Below are positions 1 through 5,571 of a DNA stretch of 5,571 bases, piece by piece (position 1 is the first letter of the stretch; each line of letters starts with the position of its first letter). The stretch spans positions 1 to 5,571 of the forward strand of contig JALUZX010000800.1 in the NCBI GenBank assembly GCA_027011425.1. Direction: 5' to 3'. A program made the translations under genes and the position numbers. The DNA is from Planctomycetota bacterium. Lineage in GTDB: Bacteria; Planctomycetota; UBA1135; JALUZX01. Below the pieces are notes generated by a model that was not told the origin of the DNA, did not search any database, and was given only the letters and a program-made list of their open reading frames with translations.

Positions 1-180
1 GGGGGAATGTAGCCCCGGAGGGAGGGCTGGTTCGGGGAATAAAAGGTCCCCCCGGAGGGAGGAGAAAGAGGATTTCCCTTGAGGCCCCTTGGAAAAAATT
101 CCTGGGCCGGGCTAGAAAGTGAGGAGGCATCCGGCGCGGACCGGTGGGGGAGGGAGAGAAGGAGGGGATTCGAGGTCTGC
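1..180. other. Upstream region without a supported gene
   Basis: This purine-rich stretch precedes the phosphoesterase gene. On the plus strand, frame 3 is open from the window edge to a TGA at 120-122 and could be the tail of a gene starting outside the window. However, only a bit over half of its codons end in G or C, unlike the clearly coding regions here, so I do not call it. An in-frame TTG at 79, with an AGAGGA motif six bases upstream, could be an alternative, longer start for the phosphoesterase. I see no convincing -35/-10 pair, tRNA or known RNA motif. Confidence 0.4.
13..62 (+). repeat. Short direct repeat, two 13-base copies
   Basis: The 13-mer CCCCGGAGGGAGG occurs exactly at 13-25 and again at 50-62, offset by 37 bases. 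An 11-base piece of it (CCCCGGAGGGA) recurs at 309-319 inside the phosphoesterase leader. The motif contains a Shine-Dalgarno-like GGAGG core and is low in complexity, so chance or a purine-rich leader could explain it. Confidence 0.4.
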
Positions 181-2316
181 ATGATTCCTCTGCGTCCCTA
201 CGTGGAACCCAGCGGACCCGCCCCTTCGGGGGCGGGTCTTTTTCCGTCCTCTTCTTTTCTTCTTCTCCTTTGTCTCCTTTTCCCGGGCCCCCGGCTCCTC
301 TCTTCTCCCCCCGGAGGGAAGGCGAAGGGAGGGGACAGGCCCACTTCTTTCTTCGAGCCCCTGCTGGTGGGCGGGCCGAGGGGAGTGGAGGCGGTCCTGG
401 TCCGCAAGACCAATGGCCCGGCGGTTCTCCAGGTCCGGCGGGCCGGCCGGGGGTGGAAGGAGATTCCCGCAGGCTCGGGGAAGGTCCTTCGGGTTCCCCT
501 TCCGGCCCTTCCGGGAAAAGGCCCTTATTCATACAGGTTCGCCTGGAAAGGAGGCGCCACGAAGTGGCACTCCCTGCGCCCCCTTCCCGGGCCGGGAGCC
601 GGGAAGCTCTCCTTCGCCGCCTACGGGGATTCCCGGAGCAACCCCAAGGTGCACGAGGCGCTGGCGGCTCTCATGAAGGCCCGCCGTCCCGACCTGGTGG
701 TGAACACCGGCGACCTGGTGGGAAGGGGCTCGATCTGGGACCAGTGGGAACGCTCCTACCTCCGGCCCTTGGGGCCCCTGGCCGGCAGCGTTCCCATCTT
801 TACGGTCATGGGAAACCACGAGAGGGAGAGCCCTTCCTACTTCGCCCTCTGCACCCGGAGCGGGAAGAAGCGGGCCTGGTGGTCCGCCGACGTGGGCCCT
901 GTTCATTTCATCGGCCTGGACTCCAACGTTTCCCTGGAGCCCGGCTCCCCCCAGCGGAAGTGGCTGGAAGCGGACCTGGCACGGGCAGCGGAATCGCCGG
1001 CTTGGAAGATCCTCCTTTTGCACCACCCCTTCTTCACGGCCTGCCCCGGGAGAGAACCGGCCGCGAAGGTCAGGGCCCTTCTCCCGCTTCTCGAGGCCCG
1101 GGGAGTCTCCCTGGTCCTGGAGGGGCATGACCATCACTACATGAGGACCTACCCGGTGGTCCTGGGAATCTCCGGGAAGAGAACTCCTGGGGTGGTCTGC
1201 GTCACCACCGGCGGGGGCGGCGCGTCTCTCTACCCTGCGCGGCCGGCGCCTTTCGCCGCCAAGACCGTGAAGGTCTGGCACTATCTTTGGATCGAGGCGG
1301 ATCCCGGGAGGCTTTCCGCCAAGGTCATCGACTGGAAGGGGAAAGAGATCGACTCCTGGGTGATGGACCGGAAGAAGGGGATTTCGGGGCTCCGTTACTG
1401 GGTGGGCTCGGAAAAGGTGGTCCGCGCGGGCCGGGCGGCCCTGGACCGGGTGGGCCCCCTCCTCCTTGGGCCTGGTTTTCCCCGGGTCCTCCGCTTCGTC
1501 CCCCTCTTTCCCGGGACCCTCGGATCCCTCCCGGAAATGGCCCTCTCTCTTCGGACCGGAAGGGAACAGCGGGGACTCTGGGCCCTGTCGGGAGGAGGAA
1601 GGGCTGTGGCCGGAAAACCCTGGCCCTGGAAGATCCTTTGTCCCCCTCCAGGCAGGATCCCAGCCGGATGTCCCTGGCCCCGGCTGGTCCTGGATTTCCA
1701 CTTGGCCGGATTCGCCGGAAACGAGAGGCTCCTGGGTCCCCTTCCCCTCTGGAGGCGCCCGGGCCCCCGGCGGGCCGGTGGGCGGGGCCTGGCTCCCGTT
1801 CCCCTGGTGGACCGGTGGGGCCGGGCCCTTTCCCCGGGCATGCTCCAGGTCTCCCGGCGGGAAGGGACCCTCCTGGTCCGGTTCCAGTCGGTCTTTGGGG
1901 AGAGGAAAAGATCCAAGCCCAGGAGCGCCCGCCTGTCCCAAGGGGCGCGCCGTTCCCTGGCCGAGCGCCTGGCTCTCCACCTGTGCGGTCCCGGCGGGAA
2001 GAGGCTCCAGTCCTTCCAGGTGACCCGGGGCTACCGGAGATTTCACACGGGCTGGGAAAAGAAGGGCCTCTCCCCCGGAAAGGGCTGGAAGGTCCAGGTC
2101 TTGCCGGGCCTGAAAGGCAGGGGGTGGGGGGCCCGCTGGGAGATTTCCCTCCGGGAGCGGGGACTTCCTTCCCCCGCGGCGGGACTTCTCTTCCAGGTAT
2201 CCCACCTCCTTCCCTTCCAGGACTTCTTCGCCTCTTCGGGTCCCCTGAAGTCGGACCACTCCCCCTGGCCCGCCTCCATGGAGCCCCTCTCCTTCCCCAA
2301 GGCCCAGCAGCCCTGA
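181..2316 (+). CDS. Secreted metallophosphoesterase with a long uncharacterised C-terminal region
   Basis: Predicted exported phosphoesterase; the phosphoester substrate is unknown. Numbering is from ATG 181 (711 residues). Residues 20-41 form a Leu-rich hydrophobic stretch, taken as a signal peptide. Residues about 55-135 look like the small beta domain that precedes such catalytic cores. The core spans about 142-396 and shows, in order, YGDSR (D150), NTGDLV (D178), GNHE (N212, H213), LLLHHPFF (H281, H282) and GHDHHY (H316, H318). This order matches calcineurin-like and purple-acid-phosphatase-like enzymes. The Tyr of the purple enzymes' GDxxY motif is absent (GDLVG), so a true purple enzyme is unlikely. 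A TTGGGG motif near 342 also recurs in this subfamily. Residues about 401-711 match no domain I can name firmly; the pattern at 561-675 (LLVRF, then RWEISL at 652-657) suggests a CBM9/DOMON-like beta-sandwich. ATG 181 is chosen because it directly precedes the leader and has GAGG at 172-175; TTG 79 is the alternative. A terminator-like hairpin lies within the leader. Confidence 0.88.
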   Translation: MIPLRPYVEPSGPAPSGAGLFPSSSFLLLLCLLFPGPRLLSSPPGGKAKGGDRPTSFFEPLLVGGPRGVEAVLVRKTNGPAVLQVRRAGRGWKEIPAGSGKVLRVPLPALPGKGPYSYRFAWKGGATKWHSLRPLPGPGAGKLSFAAYGDSRSNPKVHEALAALMKARRPDLVVNTGDLVGRGSIWDQWERSYLRPLGPLAGSVPIFTVMGNHERESPSYFALCTRSGKKRAWWSADVGPVHFIGLDSNVSLEPGSPQRKWLEADLARAAESPAWKILLLHHPFFTACPGREPAAKVRALLPLLEARGVSLVLEGHDHHYMRTYPVVLGISGKRTPGVVCVTTGGGGASLYPARPAPFAAKTVKVWHYLWIEADPGRLSAKVIDWKGKEIDSWVMDRKKGISGLRYWVGSEKVVRAGRAALDRVGPLLLGPGFPRVLRFVPLFPGTLGSLPEMALSLRTGREQRGLWALSGGGRAVAGKPWPWKILCPPPGRIPAGCPWPRLVLDFHLAGFAGNERLLGPLPLWRRPGPRRAGGRGLAPVPLVDRWGRALSPGMLQVSRREGTLLVRFQSVFGERKRSKPRSARLSQGARRSLAERLALHLCGPGGKRLQSFQVTRGYRRFHTGWEKKGLSPGKGWKVQVLPGLKGRGWGARWEISLRERGLPSPAAGLLFQVSHLLPFQDFFASSGPLKSDHSPWPASMEPLSFPKAQQP
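215..243 (+). terminator. Intrinsic-terminator-like hairpin inside the phosphoesterase leader
   Basis: Bases 215-224 and 229-238 form a perfect 10-bp GC-rich stem closed by a TTCG tetraloop, followed directly by TTTTT at 239-243. This is the classic plus-strand Rho-independent terminator layout. It lies 34 bases after the preferred ATG at 181 and before the hydrophobic codons of the signal peptide. No ATG, GTG or TTG occurs in frame between the hairpin and 361, so the leader cannot be saved by a start just downstream. It may end transcripts from upstream, or act as an attenuator that translating ribosomes disrupt. Confidence 0.7.
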
Positions 2317-2336
2317 ACGCCGAAAGGTGGAAACCG

Positions 2337-2362
2337 TGACAGACGCGAAAAAAGTCTTGTCA
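2337..2362. repeat. Inverted repeat with one bulged base
   Basis: TGACAGAC (2337-2344) pairs with GTC (2354-2356) and TGTCA (2358-2362), leaving T2357 bulged and a 9-base A-rich loop. It begins 21 bases after the phosphoesterase stop. No T-tract follows, so it is not a standard terminator. It could stabilise the mRNA 3' end or be a protein-binding site. Confidence 0.45.
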
Positions 2363-2382
2363 AGATCGGGACTCGGCGGCTG

Positions 2383-2404
2383 CGTCGGATCTGGCCCCCC
2401 GACG
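2383..2404. repeat. Short inverted repeat
   Basis: CGTCGG (2383-2388) and CCGACG (2399-2404) are perfect 6-base arms around a 10-base spacer. The element abuts the larger palindrome that starts at 2407. On its own, six paired bases in GC-rich DNA is weak evidence; its position between two other inverted repeats is what makes it worth noting. Confidence 0.35.
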
Positions 2405-2406
2405 TC

Positions 2407-2435
2407 ACGAGTCCGGATCTCCGATCCGGTCTCGT
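2407..2435. promoter_or_regulatory. 29-base palindrome, candidate operator or hairpin
   Basis: The arms at 2407-2419 and 2423-2435 match in 12 of 13 positions around a TCC centre. The inner part, CCGGATC and GATCCGG, is perfect, and the only mismatch is T2412 against T2430. As RNA it would be a stable hairpin, but no T-tract follows closely. As DNA it has the size and symmetry of a site for a dimeric regulator. It lies about 95 bases upstream of the glycosidase-like gene's start, a position suited to controlling that gene. Confidence 0.55.
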
Positions 2436-2530
2436 TCCGGCGGGGGCTTCACAACATCGGTGGCTGGGGGAAGGTCACGATTTTTTTTAGGATTTTCGAG
2501 AGTCCAGGACTTTTGTCGTAACAGTCACCC

Positions 2531-4822
2531 GTGGCTCGGCTGAAAGACTTGTTTTCCCGGACCCGGATCCTGGCCTTCCCGCCGGGGATCCCCGTGGCTT
2601 CCACCGTAGCGGAAGAGGCCTTCCGCACGATCTGTCCCGGCGCCTCCCCGGCGGAAGGGGAAGGCCCTACGGGGCCGGGAGTCCTCCGTATCCTCCCCGC
2701 GGATCCTTCCCTGGATGAGGAGGGAGCCTTGTTGCGCCTGGATTCCACCGGCGGCGGAACCCTCTCTTCCTCCCGCCCCTGCTACCTCTACGGGGCTTTC
2801 CGTTTCCTTCTGGAGGAGTGGCTCGGAGAAGAAGAAGAGCGGTTCCGCCCGGGCGTCGTCCTGCGCCCCGCCTTCACAGAGCAGAGGCCCCTCTTCGACC
2901 TCTTTCTCTGCCAATACTACCGGCACGCCCGGGGATGGGGCCGGGAGGACCTGGTCCGGGAGACGGCCCGCGCCGGGTATACGCACCTGGAGGTGAACGG
3001 CCTGGCCGGGGAGCCCGCCGAGCGGGGGGCGCCGGGGGAGGTCCTGCACCGTTTCTACACCTACTGCCCGGCCCTGGACCAGTTCGCGGAGAGCCCCCTG
3101 AACCGGGGGACCTACCCGGCGGCCTACCTGGAGGCGAACCTGGCGCGGTTGGAGGAGAACGCCTCTCTTGCGCGGAAATACGGCCTGACGCCGGCCCTCC
3201 TCTGCTTCGAACCCAGGTCGGTTCCGGAAGCGCTTCTCCAGAAATATCCCACCCTCCGGGGCTGCAGGGTGGACCACCCCTTCCGGAGTTTCAGGCCCAG
3301 GTTCAATCTTTCCACGGCCCACCCGGCCGTCCTGGATCATTACGCCGCCCTGCTTAGGGCGATCATGAAAAAGGTCCCCGACCTGGGGCGCCTGGAGATC
3401 TGGTCCAACGATTCGGGGGCGGCCTTCGAGCACACGGCCTCCCTCTACGCGGGAAGGAACGGCGGGGCCTACCTGGTCCGGGAGTGGCGGGGCCACGAGG
3501 AGATCGCCCGCGCCGCGGCGGGGAATATCCTGGCCTTCATGAAGACCCTTCGGGACGCGGGGAGGAGGGTGAACCCGGACTTCCGGGTGATCCTCCGGAT
3601 CGAACCCTTCGAGACGGAGCGGCCCTTCCTGGAAGAAGGACTGGAGGAAGGTCTGGACTTGAGCGGGCCGTCTCTTCTCGCCCGGGGATGGGACCTTCCC
3701 TACTCCCACCCGGAATACGAGGACGTGAAAACCGTGGGGGGCACCCTCTGGCACGCCTCCTTCCGCCGGGAGGAGGCGGGGAGGATCGACCTCCTGGAGA
3801 AAAAGGGATCCTCTTTCCACGTCCTCCACGCGGCGGGACTCTTCGGGAACCTGGAGCCCCTTTTGGGGATCCCCTTTCCCCGGCTTCTCTGGAAGAAGCT
3901 GGAGGACCTTCGGGCCGCCGGGGTGGAGCGGGTGGGCTTTCTTGGGGGAGCCGTCCCCACATCCCTGGTTCCCTACCCGGTGACCCAGGAGGCATTGCGG
4001 GCCTTCCAGGCGGGAGGAGAGCGGGACGGGGACGCCTTTTTGGGCCGCCTGGCCCGGCGGTGGGCCGGAGAGGGGGGAGCGGAAAGGCTGGTGGAGGCCT
4101 GGCGGAGGGTGGAGGATGTCCTTCGCGTCTTTCCCGTGCCGGTCCATCTCTACGCGATCTACGGCTTCGTCTGGTACCGCCTCTGGGCCCGGCCCCTGGT
4201 TCCCGACATCGAAGCGATCCCGGAAAGGGAGAGGGCCTACTACGAGAAGGTGATGCTCACCACGCCGCACAATCCCAACAGGGTGGACCTGGGCCGGGAC
4301 GTGCTCTTCGAGTTGACCGCCCGGGAGAGGGCGGCGAAGGCGGTGGAGCGGATGGATAGGGAGGTCTTTCCCAGGCTCGGGCGCGCCTTGGACTTCCTGG
4401 AGGACGGTCCTGGGGAGGGGGTCTTTTCCGACCTGCTGGAGAGGACCCGCGCCCTGGAGTGCTGGATGGAGACCCAGCGGAACACGGCCGCATGGATCGC
4501 GGGGGTCGGGGGTTGGCTGGAGGAAGAGGAGGAAGAGAAGAAGGCGGCCGCCCGGGCCCTGGTCCGGGAAGCGGTGATCCGGGAGAGGGAGAACACGGAC
4601 CGGCTTTTACGGTTGTGGCGGGGGCGGACCGTGGAGTTCATGGTTCTCTCGGCGGGGGAGGAGAACACCTTCCTCTACGGCGGGAACTTCGGGGAGCACC
4701 TGGAGAGGCGGTTGGCCCTCATGGAGGGGCGGGAGGACGACGAGCCCAGGGTGGATCCGGGATTCATGTGGCGGATTCCCGACCTGGAGGCCTGGCCCGG
4801 GGATCCGCCCCCGGAGGAATGA
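2531..4822 (+). CDS. Large TIM-barrel glycoside-hydrolase-like protein (GH20/GH67/DUF4838 type), substrate unknown
   Basis: Probable carbohydrate-active enzyme of 763 residues. There is no signal peptide or membrane segment, so it should act in the cytoplasm. Residues about 12-110 resemble the small alpha/beta domain that precedes the barrel in GH20 and GH67 enzymes, including LLRLDSTGGG and CYLYGAFRFLLEEW (84-97). Residues about 118-480 look like the barrel: RPLFDLFL (119-126), AGYTHLEVNG (148-157), CFEPRS (225-230), LEIWSNDSGAAFEH (288-301) and ILRIEPFETE (354-363). The SND (292-294) followed by E300 recalls the acidic loop of DUF4838-type glycosidases and may be catalytic; this is inference. 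Residues about 515-735 are mainly helical, with a six-Glu run at 664-669 and MLTTPHNPNRVDLGRD at 575-590. GTG 2531 is the first possible start, because an in-frame TAA lies at 2519-2521; no good ribosome-binding site precedes it (AGGA at 2506-2509 is too far). TTG 2549 is an alternative. The stop overlaps the terminator stem. The reading frame is certain, the family moderate. Confidence 0.85.
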   Translation: MARLKDLFSRTRILAFPPGIPVASTVAEEAFRTICPGASPAEGEGPTGPGVLRILPADPSLDEEGALLRLDSTGGGTLSSSRPCYLYGAFRFLLEEWLGEEEERFRPGVVLRPAFTEQRPLFDLFLCQYYRHARGWGREDLVRETARAGYTHLEVNGLAGEPAERGAPGEVLHRFYTYCPALDQFAESPLNRGTYPAAYLEANLARLEENASLARKYGLTPALLCFEPRSVPEALLQKYPTLRGCRVDHPFRSFRPRFNLSTAHPAVLDHYAALLRAIMKKVPDLGRLEIWSNDSGAAFEHTASLYAGRNGGAYLVREWRGHEEIARAAAGNILAFMKTLRDAGRRVNPDFRVILRIEPFETERPFLEEGLEEGLDLSGPSLLARGWDLPYSHPEYEDVKTVGGTLWHASFRREEAGRIDLLEKKGSSFHVLHAAGLFGNLEPLLGIPFPRLLWKKLEDLRAAGVERVGFLGGAVPTSLVPYPVTQEALRAFQAGGERDGDAFLGRLARRWAGEGGAERLVEAWRRVEDVLRVFPVPVHLYAIYGFVWYRLWARPLVPDIEAIPERERAYYEKVMLTTPHNPNRVDLGRDVLFELTARERAAKAVERMDREVFPRLGRALDFLEDGPGEGVFSDLLERTRALECWMETQRNTAAWIAGVGGWLEEEEEEKKAAARALVREAVIRERENTDRLLRLWRGRTVEFMVLSAGEENTFLYGGNFGEHLERRLALMEGREDDEPRVDPGFMWRIPDLEAWPGDPPPEE

Positions 4823-4858
4823 AAAGAAGGCCGCCCCCCGGGGGGGCGGCCTTCTTTT
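4822..4858. terminator. Strong bidirectional intrinsic terminator between convergent genes
   Basis: The arms at 4822-4838 and 4842-4858 are perfectly complementary over 17 bp around a 3-base loop. An A-rich 5' flank and CTTCTTTT at the 3' end give a U-rich tail on both strands. The first stem base is the last base of the glycosidase-like gene's TGA. The citrate synthase stop lies 19 bases beyond the other side. It should end transcription of both convergent genes and limit read-through. Confidence 0.92.
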
Positions 4859-4877
4859 GGTTTGCCGGTGTTTTCGG

Positions 4878-5571
4878 TCAGGCGTTCTCGGCGATCCACT
4901 TCATGCTGACCGACTTGGGGCGGGTGATGGGGGTGCCCACGGCGCGGTTCCAGATGAGCTGGGACAGCATGCCCATGGCCCTGGAGACGCTGAAGAGCAC
5001 GGTGTAGTAGGGGAACTCCTTCAGGCCGTAATGGTAGAGGAGGGAGCCCGAGCCGGCGTCCACGTTGGGCCAGGGGTTGGCGATGGGCGCCTTGCCGGCC
5101 TTGACACGTTCCTCGGAGAAGGCCTTGAGCACGTTGGGCACAACATCGTAGACGCGGGACACGGTCTGGAAGACCGGGTCGTCGGCCAGGTGCTTCTTGC
5201 CGAATCTGAGGAAACCGGCGTAGCGGGGGTCGGTGACCCTGAGCACCGCGTGGCCGTAACCGGGGATGACCTTGCCGGAGCGCAGGGTCTCGAAGGCGTA
5301 TTCCTCGATTTGCTTCTCTGTGGGGGTTCCGCCGAATTTCTCCATGGTCTCCAGGATCCACTTGAGGCATTCCTGGTTGGCCAGGCCGTGGAGAGGTCCC
5401 GCCAGGCCGTTGAGGCCGGCCGAGACGGCGTAGAAGGCGTCGGAAAGGGCCGAACCCACGGTGTGGCAGGTGTTGGCGCTCACGTTTCCGCCCTCGTGGT
5501 CGGAGTGGAAGTGCAGGTAGAGCCTCATGAGTTCGGCGAAGGTGCCGTTCGGATCGGGAAGGCCCAGCATC
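4878..5571 (-). CDS. gltA: Citrate synthase, mitochondrial-like type I, C-terminal part (5' end outside window)
   Basis: Condenses acetyl-CoA and oxaloacetate to citrate and CoA, the entry step of the TCA cycle, in the cytoplasm. The visible part is about 230 C-terminal residues; roughly 200 N-terminal residues lie past the window edge. The ATG at 5568-5570 is an internal Met, not the start. Counting from it, HSDHEGGNVSA (22-32), NGLAGPLHGLANQE (54-67), GYGHAVLR (104-111), PWPNVDAGSG (166-175) and the RPKS motif near the end closely match mitochondrial citrate synthase. The catalytic trio equals H61, H107 and D171 here (pig H274, H320 and D375), and all are present. The protein ends IAENA before a TGA (4878-4880). 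It converges on the glycosidase-like gene and shares its terminator. The type differs from the NADH-sensitive hexameric enzyme of E. coli, so allosteric NADH control is not expected. Confidence 0.96.
   Translation of the reverse strand, partial: MLGLPDPNGTFAELMRLYLHFHSDHEGGNVSANTCHTVGSALSDAFYAVSAGLNGLAGPLHGLANQECLKWILETMEKFGGTPTEKQIEEYAFETLRSGKVIPGYGHAVLRVTDPRYAGFLRFGKKHLADDPVFQTVSRVYDVVPNVLKAFSEERVKAGKAPIANPWPNVDAGSGSLLYHYGLKEFPYYTVLFSVSRAMGMLSQLIWNRAVGTPITRPKSVSMKWIAENA

Larger units (their letters stand above)
2317..2530. promoter_or_regulatory. Intergenic region with inverted repeats, probable control region of the downstream gene
   Basis: These 214 bases separate the phosphoesterase stop from the GTG start of the glycosidase-like gene. 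They are less GC-rich than the genes, above all at 2480-2520, where a run of eight T (2481-2488) is followed by further T-rich sequence. Three inverted repeats lie in the first 120 bases. A weak 5-bp stem (2460-2464 with 2474-2478, one G-T pair) precedes the T-run and could be a poor terminator. TAGGAT at 2488-2493 is a possible -10 element but has no matching -35 at normal spacing. GTCACGA occurs twice (2404-2410 and 2474-2480). A promoter for the downstream gene is likely here, but I cannot place it. Confidence 0.45.

Noticed and set aside
1..243. Possible small RNA or riboswitch ending at the 215-243 terminator
   Set aside because: I looked for SRP RNA, RNase P RNA, tmRNA, tRNA and common riboswitch signatures and found none. 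A novel RNA cannot be excluded, but nothing beyond the terminator supports one.
664..669. Numbering note: six-Glu run in the glycosidase-like protein (residue positions, not bases) as a possible acidic tract of special function
   Set aside because: It lies in a predicted helix with neighbouring Lys and Arg residues and is better explained as an ordinary charged surface helix.
529..2259. Minus-strand open frame of 576 codons opposite the phosphoesterase
   Set aside because: Long antisense frames arise readily in GC-rich genes. This one is a Pro/Gly/Arg-rich composition with no recognisable motifs, while the plus strand shows a complete catalytic motif series.
2327..2521. 64-codon plus-strand frame spanning the intergenic region from a GTG
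   Set aside because: There is no clear ribosome-binding site, its codon choice is mixed with TTT, ATT and AGA codons, it shows no motif, and it runs straight through the inverted repeats. It is most likely a chance open frame.
2525..4270. Minus-strand open frame of 581 codons opposite the glycosidase-like gene
   Set aside because: Same effect: a GC-driven shadow with low-complexity, charged and Pro-rich composition, overlapping a plus-strand gene with clear domain structure.
4459..5007. 182-codon plus-strand frame crossing the terminator and the citrate synthase 3' end
   Set aside because: It overlaps two well-supported genes and reads through the bidirectional terminator; its translation is Gly/Arg-rich and unlike a protein family.

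Overview
This is a GC-rich bacterial chromosomal window whose genes prefer G/C-ending codons. It carries three protein-coding genes. The strongest taxonomic hint is the citrate synthase at the right edge. It is the mitochondrial-like (type I) form, which in bacteria is known from Geobacter and relatives, Bacteroidetes, Planctomycetes and some others. A GC-rich member of such a lineage, for example Planctomycetota or a deltaproteobacterial-type group, would fit. The window alone does not fix the phylum.

Layout, left to right. Bases 1-180 are purine-rich and hold no gene I can support. A predicted secreted metallophosphoesterase (best start 181, end 2316, plus strand) follows. It has a signal-like leader, a small beta domain, a complete metallophosphoesterase core and a long, poorly recognisable C-terminal part that may be a carbohydrate-binding (CBM9/DOMON-like) beta-sandwich. 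A textbook intrinsic-terminator hairpin lies inside its leader at 215-243. A 214-base intergenic stretch (2317-2530) holds three inverted repeats and an AT-rich patch. Next is a 763-residue cytoplasmic protein (2531-4822, plus strand). It resembles the loose group of large TIM-barrel glycoside hydrolases related to the GH20, GH67 and DUF4838 types. A strong bidirectional terminator (4822-4858) then separates it from a convergent, 5'-truncated citrate synthase gene (minus strand, 4878 to the window edge).

The phosphoesterase and the glycosidase-like gene share a strand but are separated by 214 bases with possible regulatory structure, so they need not be one operon. Citrate synthase is a housekeeping TCA-cycle gene that is convergent and probably unrelated. 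I see no CRISPR array, tRNA, rRNA, insertion sequence or defence-type system. The best leads are the terminator embedded in a coding leader, the clustered inverted repeats before the glycosidase-like gene, and the two proteins with uncharacterised parts.
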